Source: Apostichopus japonicus
Lineage: Eukaryota > Echinodermata > Holothuroidea > Aspidochirotida > Stichopodidae
Assembly (NCBI RefSeq): GCF_037975245.1
Contig: NC_092577.1
Coordinates: 17,064,013-17,128,012 of the forward strand
Length of the DNA: 64,000 nucleotides
Reading direction: 5' to 3'
Positions within the stretch are counted from its first letter, which is position 1. Every line of letters begins with the position of its first letter. The position numbers and the translations under genes are program-made. This document shows positions 33,252-44,159 of the stretch, in pieces. The notes beneath the pieces are model-generated. The model did no database searches. It worked only from the letters and a program-made list of their open reading frames with translations, and was not told the DNA's origin.

Positions 33252-33401
33252 ATGACGAGACCAAGAAATTGGTGTGTGGCAGAGGAAGACTCAAGATTTT
33301 TCTTTTTTTCGGACTTGTCCGGACTCTACTTTTGGAACCAAAGAGCCCTTGTCACCAATTACATGAAGATTCGAAATATACCGATCCCAAACAGCATTAA
33401 G
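33252..33401 (+). CDS. Possible first exon of an unknown gene
   Basis: An ATG at 33252 opens exactly 50 codons (MTRPRNWCVAEEDSRFF... ending NSIK) and meets a good splice donor, AAG then GTGAGG, at 33402. A phase-0 acceptor, TTGTGATTGCAG, lies at about 34071 and would continue VSNRSVDKHL for about 30 codons before a stop. I do not recognise the protein. This rests only on the start codon, frame and splice-site consensus, so it may be chance. Confidence 0.22.
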
Positions 33402-35415
33402 GTGAGGAAAATTTTTGGACTTATTTCCGTATAATGAAATATATTTTGTGTTAAGAATAACCAAGTGGAGGTTTTGGTTCTTGCATGTATATGGGTATGC
33501 TTTTAAAATAAATTGAAAGTGCATAGCCAATCGCCCCAAATCATAGCACGCTAAAATTGCTAGGCGTTTTCAAAAAGTACTTTCCTGGAAGCATTCACTC
33601 TCCATTTGTTCTCAAATATTCTAAATGAACACCCAAAGCCATTCTTACCAAGGAAGTGATACTTCCCATGTTCGTACACTACTTGCAAGTACAACTTTCT
33701 GAGACAAATTATTCCATAACCCTCTGAGAATAAAAAGGAGTTTTGACAAATATATGGTACTTATAACTTCTGGAGTTTAAGACATTGATCTCTGGTAATT
33801 CTGCTTGGCAAACCTGAAAAGGTCAGTGAAGGATAAAATGTCTAAACCATACCATTCTTGACAACCCGAATCAAGTCACCGCGTAATTAACCGACCTATA
33901 ACCTCCATTGTGGTGGGTTAACTGACAGAATGCACATTATCAGTGTTTTTTATCTTCATACAGAACTGACATCAACAGTGAATACTATTGTTCTCTGACT
34001 CGAGTCAAAGGACGCTTGAACTGCAGTGTGCTAATGTAACTGCTAAGCGTAACTTATTTGTGATTGCAGGTGTCCAACCGCAGTGTAGACAAACATTTAA
34101 CGTTATACCTTGAATTCGAACTTCTTCATGATCTGTCGTCATATTTTGTGTATTACTATTTTTAAGTTGTTCATGCAAACACATAATGGACACCCTATAC
34201 ATTGCTCTAGACTGACTTTCAAGAAAAAACCGTCGGTGTCATGTAGTGTGGCTTGTCTACAACCCAAACTGATTAGAAAAGATATTTCAATCAATTCTGA
34301 CTTGATTGTGAGTGAAAAAATGCTACTTGAAGCAAGTGCAATAACAAGCAACGCTGACAGCCATTTAACAAGTCAACGAGTGACACTGCTGACGGTTTCT
34401 ACTACTACAATCTGTTTCTGTGATATTTTCCGACGAACAAGAAAACGGCGACCACAGTCGCGTAGTAACATACAAGTGCTACCTCCTTAAGCTTATATTA
34501 TGTACGTACGTGAATTTGACATAAAACTTGAGGGTCAAAGGTGAAAAAGTGAAGTACACTACATGATACGAGTTAGTATTAAACGTTAGGCCTACTTCAA
34601 GTTGATTCAATGACTAGGATATACCGGCATTTTAAATTTATTATTCCTCTCGACAATTTACGGTACAATTAAAGGCAGGAGCCCAGGAAGTTATTGACCA
34701 AGCGATTTTGCCAATTTTTTGACAAGTTCTGTTCGTTGTAATACGCCTCAAATAGAACTAAGAAGAAAAGGGGCCTCTACGGGCTCTAACTTAGGCCCTA
34801 GGTAGCGTGCACACTATTTCAAGACTGAAGTCTGTGTAGGCTAGGTCACATCATCAAAGGTGAGTCCTAATTTCGTGCAGCTATTTGATTAATTCGATTG
34901 ATGCTTCACATTGCTTAACCTTCAGCTTTCATTTAAAAAAAAACGTGTGTCTTTGTTGTTTGCACCTACAAATCTGTTAAAATTTCGTAGAAAATAACAT
35001 TGTCACGTCCAACTCCAAGTAGGCCCTAAGCCTATTTAATCAGTGAAGCCAGGATAGTGTTAACATATCAAAATTGTTAAAACGTGAAGTGCTCCTAAAT
35101 CCTAATTTCGTTCCTGTTGTCGGCTACTCCAAAATCCTAAAATTTTATGGCAACTATATAATTAGTTTTGAATCAATATAATATAGTAACAAGGAATATT
35201 ATTGCTTCAGAGACTGACATGCACCAGTGCAGTAAAATGCTTACAGTCTTCAATTTCATGGGGGTGAAAGCCTCATGTGTACCCCTTCTCCCCTCTGGGT
35301 CAGACATTGGGCCAAGATTGGGGTTGATATATTGGAGTCCAAGGAGTCAAAGGACACTACTGTAGCATATTATCATATTCAGGTTTACTAACTGCTCTTT
35401 TCCACTTTAAAACAG
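33402..35415. other. No recognised gene; one orphan MITE end
   Basis: The segment 33533-33565 (GCCCCAAATCATAGCACGCT) resembles the terminus of the MITE at 15395-15694, but no inverted partner is visible. A 126-codon open frame at 34110-34490 (plus) has no named motif; opposite-strand frames overlap it. I see nothing else. Confidence 0.35.
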
Positions 35416-35558
35416 ACCTTCAACATCAGGAAGTAAAGAGAAAAGAAAGGCTCAGCACAAGTTACCTGTGCTTCACAAAAAGAGGAAGAGTAATAAGGAT
35501 CAGCCAGTTGCCAGCCCTTTAGAATTCATCAAGAAGGAAGTCAATGCAGCATTGTTAG
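35416..35558 (+). pseudogene. Exon-like segment A of an unidentified gene
   Basis: It is flanked by an acceptor (TTTAAAACAG) and a donor (TTAG then GTGAGA). The frame between them is open for 47 codons and strongly basic (KEKRKAQHKLP, HKKRKSNKD), resembling a nuclear localisation signal, then LEFIKKEVNAALL. It ends in phase 1 and joins exon-like segment B without a frame break. Unrecognised family; gene or transposon origin is open. Confidence 0.4.
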
Positions 35559-36337
35559 GTGAGAACCCTTAGAAGCTGTCAGGTACGGTAGCAGTACAAT
35601 ATACTGCCTCAGGAATTGGAATTGTGGTTTTAGAACAGGGGGCCCCTACTAGCCAGATTGAGCATGCCAGACAATCTAATCTGGCCCACCAAAAAACAAA
35701 GGGGAAAAAAAACCCAAACTTTTTGGTTCAATTTACTGGACAAAAATTGAAGAGAATTTGAATAAGCGTTAATTTTCAACACGAAAAAACATTGATAAAA
35801 GTTTGTCATAGATGCTAAAACAATCATCTTCCATTTTCAGCAATCTATTTTTGGCCTTTTGTTAGTCAAAATTTCCTCCTGTGGCTACCATGGTGGGCCC
35901 GCATACTGTATGAGTAATATTCAGCAGCCCACAACTAAACGGACAGTAGGCAGCTGTTAAATTCATTTTACATCAGTTTCTGTGCAGTGTCCTTTATACT
36001 GAGCCATCTGTATGCCTCCTACTGCATGCCCATTAAGAACTGCCTCAACTGTTGACTTTTCACCAGAAATTTACAACATCAATAGAAGTATCAGTTTTTA
36101 TTTGAGTGTTATCGGGGAGGGGTCAGAACCCCATTAATAATGTGTTCATTAATTGAACATTGCTTCTCAACATACTTTAACAATCATTATAGTCACTGTG
36201 TACATTTGGTTTGAATAGTATTTTTAGCTTTACAAAGTTTACGGAAAACCTTTTGCATACCTACAGTATGGCATTTCCCTGTCAGTTGATGTTAGCTTTG
36301 CAGAAATTTACTTACCATCGTTTTTACTTCTCCACAG

Positions 36338-36511
36338 GTGTTGCAAATATTGACATAGAAAATCTAGAAGTTGGTTGGAAGTTGAGAGAAGTGAATGTGT
36401 AATTTCTCACCAAACTAAAAGAGGCTATGTTAGATTTAACAACCACAATATCAACCACTGACTGTTATAGCAACAACTTTGGAAAACTTGGAGAATTTTT
36501 CAGAACCCACG
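36338..36511 (+). pseudogene. Exon-like segment B with an in-frame stop
   Basis: The acceptor TTCTCCACAG and the donor CACG then GTGAGT bound 174 bases. Read in the phase set by segment A it gives ANIDIENLEVGWKLREVNV, a TAA at about 36400-36402, then FLTKLKEAMLDLTTTIS and FGKLGEFFRTH. The peptide continues sensibly after the stop, so this looks like a nonsense mutation in a former coding exon. Alternatively the protein ends there. Confidence 0.38.
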
Positions 36512-37314
36512 GTGAGTAATCAGCACTTGATTATAAAGTGATTTTTATAGTGGAGTGCTTCATAATTGTTTATCAAAAACCATGCAGCAGTGACTGCTTG
36601 TGTGTGCATATGTGAGAGAGATAACCTTAGCTCAAATTTTGAAAACTTTGATAATTCAACAAGTGCAATATGCATGAAGTTCATACTTGGTAGAAAGCTA
36701 CCCCTTAGCAAATTCTCAGCTGCAATTGTTATTTAATTGCCAGTGGTCAACCGTTAAAAACCCTATAAATGACCTTACTGAAGTAAAGGTTTAAGTGAAA
36801 TTAGTATGCTTATCCCTCAATTGAGTGCTTACCACTTGCTGTTACTTAGTACGTCAAAAATTGTTTGAGGTCCACACCACCTAAAAATCTGAAACTTTGT
36901 TAACAGGTTATCTCACCATGTACAGCTTACAATAAAGTTCACACTTTGAACAATTAGAAGAATGTATTCGGTATCTACCACCTTAGTAAATTCTTCACTG
37001 TTATTGCTTTGGGAGGGGCCAAAGATCATATGAGATAACCAATGGTCTAAACCTGAAAACTTTGTGAATGAGCTAACTCAAAGAATAAAGCTACATAGAA
37101 TGTCAAATTTGTTCCTCTGATTGAATACCTTGCCATCTATAATGTTAACTTTTTTTGAGGTCAAATGTCATTTGAGGTCAATTTTAGTTAAATTCTGAAA
37201 ACATATCTCACTAAGTACAGCTTGCATGAAGTTAATGCTCAGTATGAAGACACTCTTAGTAAATACTCAGCTGATTGTGTGTTGGGAGAAGTCAAGGTCA
37301 TTTGATGTCACTAG

Positions 37315-38042
37315 CAGGGTTTTCGTTAGTAGCCGGGACCCGGGTCAAATGACTCGCTTACTGCACGTACATGACCCGGCTACTTTGCGACGCTCAGTAA
37401 AAAAAAAAAAAAAAAAAATTTTTTTTTTTTAAAATGACGAAAAAAATCGAGAGAAATAAATACCCACAACCAGGTCAGGTGTGATTGAAAACATTAGTAA
37501 TATGGTCGAGGAGATGAGGCCGAGGGGTGGGTGAGAGACTGAGTAGAGGTAGGCGAAGGGCTTCTCTTGACATACAAATTGTTGCTCAACAGAGATAAAA
37601 GCTGAATAAAAAACAGAAGGTTCTATCACAGACCTAGTTGGGTATTTTTTGGCAGTAAAATCCTACTCACTTTGTAGGTACCGTAGACCTAGTATCATTT
37701 TGTTATGATGGCACTTCATTTAATGCAGCAAGTGCGTCACACCCTTGCTAAGTTCGGTTCCGTGGCATAGCTACCTCCCTAGGCTCCATGACCCGAGTGT
37801 TAATAAAAAAATTCAGGAGAAAAAAAGAAAAATAGGACAAAAGAAAGGGGTGATTGGGAGGGGGCAATATCATTGACCAAACAACTGTATATTGCACCAT
37901 TTTGCATCTACAGACTTTTTAAATTGCAATTTTCCGGCAAAGGGGAAGGGGAGGGTTAGACCCCTCCCCCATGTCCGCATACAGACAGTCCCGCCTACTT
38001 TTCAACTTGACCCACCTACTTCATTTCTTAACAAAAACCCTG
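37315..38042. mobile_element. 728-bp hAT-like element with a 5-bp target duplication
   Basis: The left end CAGGGTTTTCGTTA is matched by the right end TTAACAAAAACCCTG on the other strand. ACTAG is repeated directly on both sides (37310-37314, 38043-38047). CAGGG ends suggest hAT, some groups of which make 5-bp duplications. Inside is a run of about 21 A followed by 12 T (37399-37431). It has no coding capacity. Confidence 0.7.
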
Positions 38043-38047
38043 ACTAG

Positions 38048-38606
38048 TGGTCAACAACTGACAACTTTTCTAGCTGAAGAAGTGAAGTTTTGGTAAATTT
38101 CAAATTTGATAGGAATTAAGCATTTGTCTTCTATTTTTTGGCTGTTTCGGTCAAGGTCACTCGAGGTCAGTTAATTTCAGTCTGAAAAACTTCTTAAACG
38201 TGGTACCTCATCATGTGGCAATATTAGCCCTAGTCAAGAAGAACAACATGAACAGATCTTTTACTTGACATGTGGATTCCTACATACATCATAATATTAA
38301 AAACCTTTGAAAACATGATAACTCAGGGTTGTCCACATCATATCTTTGAGTACACATTTAGTTCTCCTTTGCTAATAGTTGCAAGAGATTTTTTTTTCAT
38401 TTCACTGTGGATCCCATGTACTCAGTAGAACTCTCCCCTCCAATGCCCTACAATAACAATAGGCAAAGGAATCACTAAGCCCTGTGGCTTTCTGTTTGCA
38501 TGTCAATTACACCTGATCTTTGAGGACAAAAGTCTGACATTACGCTACTTTGACTTAAGTTACTGATATATTCATTTTCACATTTTGTAACAAATTTTTC
38601 TTTTAG
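38048..38606. other. No recognised gene
   Basis: AT-rich sequence, perhaps intronic to the exon-like pieces on either side. The hAT-like element at 37315-38042 would then have inserted into that intron. Confidence 0.3.
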
Positions 38607-38717
38607 GCAAATGGATACTATTATGAAGTTATTGGTGGCATCCACAATCTGACAGCCTGTAAGGAGCTGAGGGAGAGAAATCCAGACAAGAATGTAAAGA
38701 TACAAAACTTTGGTTAG
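38607..38717 (+). pseudogene. Exon-like segment C (ParB-like motif)
   Basis: After an acceptor (TTTTTCTTTTAG) the frame reads ANGYYYEVIGGIHNLTACKEL, then RERNPDKNVKIQNFG and TAG. The Y-x-V-I-G-G-x-H pattern with a following helix resembles ParB/sulfiredoxin-like nucleotide-binding domains, an inference from a short motif. Its phase (0) does not fit segment B (phase 1), so another exon would have to lie between them, or they belong to different genes. Confidence 0.35.
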
Positions 38718-40158
38718 CAAACAAGCACATCAGAATAGGGGAAACCAGGCATCAGATGAGCATTGAGGTAAAGGTGACTACTATGAATGTTGTTTTTATA
38801 GAAGAATTTCTGCCGAGCAGTTATTCATCTCATTCCTCCATATTGTATATTCAGGTTGCAATGACCTATGCATTAAGACATTGAAAGTGTGTATGGAAAG
38901 TCCTTGTCTACACATAACACATAACTTTGTGTTGTGCACACAGAATCGCTCTCTTACAGTATGTGAATTTTCAAATAATTGTTATCTAATCACTCTCATA
39001 GGGAGGATTAGGTACAATATTGTAGTTCTTTTGCCAGTTGGACCATTAACAGTATTACGCAACAGTTGCCATGGTAGTGGTTAGTTTTCCCAATAGGGGT
39101 CATTCATTGTGGGGTATTGCATGGTCACCGGAAGTGTTTGACTGAGGGAGGGGTAAAAGTTGTCTGTGTGGGGTGTCCAATTTTATGTCAAACAGTCCTC
39201 TTAAATGGCTGTGTTGATTTTCTTAAAACTTGGTATAAAGGTGTTTTAGGGTTAAAGTCTATGTCTAGCAGACCCCCCAGAAACAGGTCAAATGTCACAT
39301 CAAATTAAATTCAATGTTTTAATTCAATATTACTCCAAGGGGACACATTACATTCAAATGGAATCTTCACTTGTATAATGGGAACAACATGTAGGCTACT
39401 AATACAGGCAGAAATGTGACCTCTGTCATAGCATTACTCAGATTGTAGAGGACAGCAGAGTGATAGCACTGCAATCATATGACAGTATAGTCCTGCTAAC
39501 TTATCATATCAAAAAACATTTGCAGTCTTTGTTCATTTGTTTTTTTACTATCAATGCAACAGATAAAAAATAAATAAAATGGTTAGACTGTCAGTGTAGA
39601 ATAAAGTTTTATTTCTCTCTTTTTTTCTGAAGATGACACAGAAATGCTCACACTGAGTCTGTTTGGTCTGGCCATTGCGTTCAAGAGGAAAACCATTGCA
39701 AGGAAACTGATGGGATGATGGCACAGAACTTAATGTGCCTATTGTTACTAGGGATGATCCTAGATCACAGAGGATGAAAAAATGTGTATAACACTGATTA
39801 AAAGAAGCGTATTGATTTTGGTGAAGGTCAAAGGTCATTTGGGGACAACAGGGAGGTTAATTGTCTTGTAGGGTATATGTGTTCATGTTCAGGAAGTGGC
39901 AACACTGAAACAGCCACATGGTCTTCTACTCTGCAAATCATAAAATGCTTGTTTTAAGTGTGTGTGAAATAAAAGGGGGGGGGGAGGGTTGGGTAAGGTT
40001 ACAGTGACTTCTCTTATTATTGTATTTTTTGGGTAAAAATTATTAGTAGGGGTATCAGTATGCCCATTAGAGCAATCTGAGGGTCTGAATAGTACATCCT
40101 TCAGAACTGCATTGTAAGCCACTTATTGTTGTTATTAATGATGTAATTTCTTATTGCT
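38718..40158. other. No recognised gene
   Basis: About 1.4 kb of AT-rich sequence with short open frames lacking motifs. A run of ten G occurs near 39976. Confidence 0.35.
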
Positions 40159-40570
40159 AAATGACACTCCGAGCAGTAGGGGGTGTATCGGTACGGACTT
40201 CAGAACTGCATTCTTAGCCACCTAATGGTGTTATTATGTTATTTCAGAACTAATGGTGTAACTTCTTGGTGCTAAATGACACTCCAACCATTAGCGGGGC
40301 GTGTTGGTACACCTCTCAGAACTGTTTTGCAAGCCATTAAATTTTGTCACTTCTTGTTGCTAAATGACACTCCAACCAGTAGTGGGGCGTATTGGTACGC
40401 CCCTCAGAACTGTATTGCAAGCCACTAAATGTTGTTACTTCTTGGTGCTAAATGACACTCCAACCAGTAGCGGGGCGTATTGGTACGCCCCTCAGAACTG
40501 TATTGTAAGCCATTAATGGTGTTTCTTCTTGGTGCTAAATGACACTCCCTTGCAGTTGTGGGGTGTATTT
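40159..40570. repeat. 88-bp tandem repeat array sharing a hairpin with the array at 17901
   Basis: Units anchored on AATGACACTCC start at 40159, 40274, 40362, 40450 and 40538. The last intervals are exactly 88 bp; the first is 115 bp. The best units carry GGGGCGTATTGGTACGCCCC, an 8-bp stem with a 4-base loop, preceded by CCAACCAGTAG. The array at 17901-18435 has the same stem sequence and the words CCAACCAGTTA beside it, but a different spacer and period. Confidence 0.85.
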
Positions 40571-42771
40571 GTTTCACTGATTCACTTTTGTACAGGGGCA
40601 AGAGGTATTTTTCTTCCTTTTAATTCATGTAAGAAATTAACCTACTAAATTTCAGTTTATGGTCATGTAGATAAAATATAGCATGAAATACATAAGTTGG
40701 TACAAACAAAGAATAATTTTCTCATTGTGTTATTTTTTGTCTCAAATTTATGTATCTGCAGTATGATTACAATGCATTTGCCTTTTTAACTCACATTTTG
40801 AAGGTTTAAAGACAATGACAGTCATAGCGTAGATTTTTCCCTTATATATACCATATTTTTATACCCGAGTGCAAACGTCATTAAAAGCAATATAATTTCT
40901 GGTAAATTTATCAATGTTGAACAAAAAGTTTTTTTTTTCTTGGATAAAAGTCAGGTTTAAATAGTTCCTAGAAACCCTAAATGTTTCCTAGCCTCTTGCT
41001 GGTCTCTTCCAACGGCGATATCCCTCAGCGGCCACGACCTTGATGACGACGATTCTCGGTCCGTTGTAGCGCGAAATTCACTGGTCCTCGACGAAGTTTC
41101 TCGCGATCCCAGAAACAGCAGTCACCTTCTTTCCGGCGATGCTCCAAAATAGAAGACGGACTTCCAGCCACAATAGAGTGAAGCACAAGTCGAACTTCTC
41201 GCCGACTAAATATTACCAGTCAGTCCAAAATCAGCTTTATAGCCACCAACTCCTGGCGTAACGAACTTCCTCAACGGAGACAGAAATTCTTCACCTTCTC
41301 CGAAATAAAGACTGGAAAAACTGTACTTTCACAGCAAAGTCCTCTTCAAACTTCTGAATGGAAGTGTAGAATCAATCTTCTTATCGATATCTCAATCCCT
41401 CAGAAACTACTGGTAGTTGAGCACTGACGATATATAGTAGAATGGGTTAATATTTGTCGTCGCTTGTATTCGTTCAGAAACTGAGAAACTCTCCGATCTG
41501 GGCGGGCTTTTATATACGATTCGCCATGTCAAGAATCCTCCAGATCTTTCTCGATACACCTGACCCAGTTTCTCTATTCTTGGAAGTCCTTTGCATATCT
41601 AGCGAACGTTCCAGAGAATCCACGAAGATTGCACAGCTTACACGCGATTTCACGTAAAGCGACGTCAACCCGAGACCAGCGTGTCATCATAAGGAATATA
41701 CCAGAACAATCGTGTATTATAACATTCTGACACGGTAACCCGACCTAATTTCTCAAATACTGATTTATCACGTAGGCAATTTTAAATACTTTCTATCATA
41801 TAACATTAGGTTTCTCATTAGCAGTAACTAGCGTTAGGCTACAATGGGCCCTCGTAACAAGTGCCACAACCCGAAATCCATATCTATATCATTTATTAAG
41901 TAAAATCTGGTGATGAACAACTGTGCCAAACGCAGGTAAAACTCAAACAGGTCGGAAATAAAGAATAAATTTTTATCAGGAAACACTTAGCAATTGTTAA
42001 CTCATTGGTGTAGATACCCTTAGAAAAGGGCAAGTTCGAGAGTAAGTAAAGTCATTTTATAATCACGAATAACAGTGAATAATTTTAATTCTTGTAATCG
42101 ATCAGCATGAAGAGAAAGGGGAGCACTTCGATTACAAAATTTAGATATCTCAAAAGTTTGCAAACAAGTGGGGGGGGGGGGGGGGTAGTTCTTCTTTCCT
42201 TGCTTTGTTCACCCCCTACCCCGTTCTACGGTTCTTGAATGTTAGGTCTTTGTAAGTTGGGCAATTCAAAAGGTCAATTTATTTGTTTCTCTTACTATGC
42301 TCCTTCATAAGGCATAGCAGAAATAAATGTGCGAATAATATTACGCTTTATGAATAAAGGATTTAGGGATCTGAACAAGTCTCAAAATCGATCATGGCAA
42401 AAAATATATACATTTGCGCACATATGCCTATAAGGGCGTGCAGGTGTGACTTATGAAATTATGAAAGAGAATAGTAAAGGAAACGATTAAAGTGTATTTA
42501 TTTTAACGTCGCATGCTTTCTGAAGGAGTCACAAACGCACTGTGAGAAACCTTATAATCTACCTGAAACCACTGCATGCATTGCGATATTCATATTTGTT
42601 CTCTTCTCAGTTTTCAGGAATACATCATCAGCCACACAAACAGCGAATTCACACCGTCGCCATGACAGCCTCTGGTACCGAGTAGCTTCGAGCCTTCTAG
42701 GCCCCGCTGAGCACAAGTTGAAAACCGTATTGGATCTCAGTTTCTAACTTTACAAGACGTATATATGAAAG
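40571..42771. other. No recognised gene; GC-richer segment with TATA-like and heat-shock-like words
   Basis: The part from 40980 to 41740 is richer in GC than its surroundings. It contains GGGCGGGCTTTTATATACG (41499-41517), which looks like a GC box beside a TATA box, and GAACGTTCCAGAGAA (41601-41615), which resembles a heat-shock element. It could be a solo LTR or a promoter, but I found no matching ends. A run of about 17 G lies at 42170-42185. The rest is AT-rich and empty. Confidence 0.3.
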
Positions 42772-43890
42772 ATGGCATGGTCGAAAAGTGGTTTAAAGAT
42801 CTACGAAAGACTAAATACACCGACGTACCACACTCGGAAGATGAGGTACTCAGTTGCTCAACTGGGAACACGCCAAAAAGCTGATCAAGGAGACATTGAA
42901 TCTCAAACAGACCATATGGAAGATGCAGTTGACGCGATTGTTCCTTTCAGTGAAAGATTCTGCATTTGCTACCAAGTCAACGATGGCAGCCCTTATGTGC
43001 AGTGTGATATTTGTCAGCAATGGTTTCATTTCAAGTGTGTTGGTACAACAGACCGAGTAAAACGGGATCCATTTAGATGCAAGAAATGCTTGCCCACGGT
43101 ATCTCGTGGAATTACAAACATCGGATGCTGGTTCGCATCGGCGGTCAAGGTGACTCACGTTGGTCACATCCTTAAAAACCGCTCCAACTCAAACAGTGTT
43201 GGAGAAATGTTAACACGTATTCTTTGCAATTTACAAGAGAAAAGCTGCCGTCCAATTGGTGACAGGGCGTTGAGACAAGCTGTTAAGACTATTGCCGACG
43301 AGGTGCGTGGTCCTTTCCTTAACTGCCAAGATCAGCAAGACGCAAGTGAGTTTTTCTGGAACTGCATCATTCACAATCTGCATCAAATATGATCTCACCA
43401 GTCACTACAACTTTCGCAACGAAATCAGTCTCTGTCAATGCTTACCATCACCCCTCACAGGCCAGAAGTTGTGAAGAACATTGCCGCCCTCTTTGAAGTT
43501 CGTGACGGTATTCGTTGCTCTGAATGCAGAGAAATAGCTAAGTTACCCCCTTGTTTAGTTATAAATATAAACCGCACGCAAAGAGATGGCAATAAATGTG
43601 AAGCACCTCTAGATTATATACAAAGAATGATCAACTCATCCTATAATGTCAACTTTGAAGATTCAACGTGTTCACCTTATTATTACCAAATTGTTTCCGC
43701 TGTAGTTCATCGAGGACAGGATAAGGGTGGCCACTACTACACCTATCTTTTCAAAAACGGTAGTGTGTTTCAACTTAGCGACGAGACTGTACAAAACTGC
43801 ACCACTGAAAATGCCGTCGCAGACACTGCCTTGAATGGCATGTTATTATTTTATGAACTTAGATACAAGGGGAAAGGTGGAAATAAGTAA
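42772..43890 (+). pseudogene. PHD finger + ubiquitin-specific-protease-like protein
   Basis: A real ATG at 42772 opens 206 codons. Residues 64-106 form a PHD finger (FCICYQ, VQCDIC, WFHFKC, FRCKKC), a module that usually reads histone tails. A USP-like domain begins directly after it: TNIGCWFASAV around Cys119 as the probable nucleophile, and the QQDASEFF box at 188-195. A TGA at 43390-43392 ends the frame. After about 45 disturbed bases the same frame reopens (43438) with ALFEVRDGIRCSEC and LPPCLVININR, the His box GGHYYTY (His near 43732) and LSDETV. USPs remove ubiquitin. The Cys box is shorter than usual, and the break is probably a small indel plus the stop, so no activity is expected. 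Confidence 0.65.
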
Positions 43891-44159
43891 TAACGATCAA
43901 TCGGATTTCGCTGTAACGGTATTCTCGCTGTAACGGTATTCTCCTCAAGATGGCAAACCCAACACTTCAAATTAAACATGCCAACAGCAATCTCTTCAAG
44001 ACGAAACTAACGTCTTCATAGATTCAGTTCAGCAGGCGGAAGGAGAAACACCGATTAGTGACGCAACACTCGCCGAATTAGTGCTTCACCCGTATTCAAT
44101 AGGTTTTACGAGGTGATCATTCCAACGTCTGCTTCATTTAAAGTGACGAAGATGCATGG

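Noticed and set aside
42168-42186. Long homopolymer runs of G or C here and at 14340, 26592, 28260, 29570, 31660 and 60766
   Set aside because: Mostly parts of MITEs or polypurine regions; lengths are likely to be uncertain in the assembly, so nothing was built on them.
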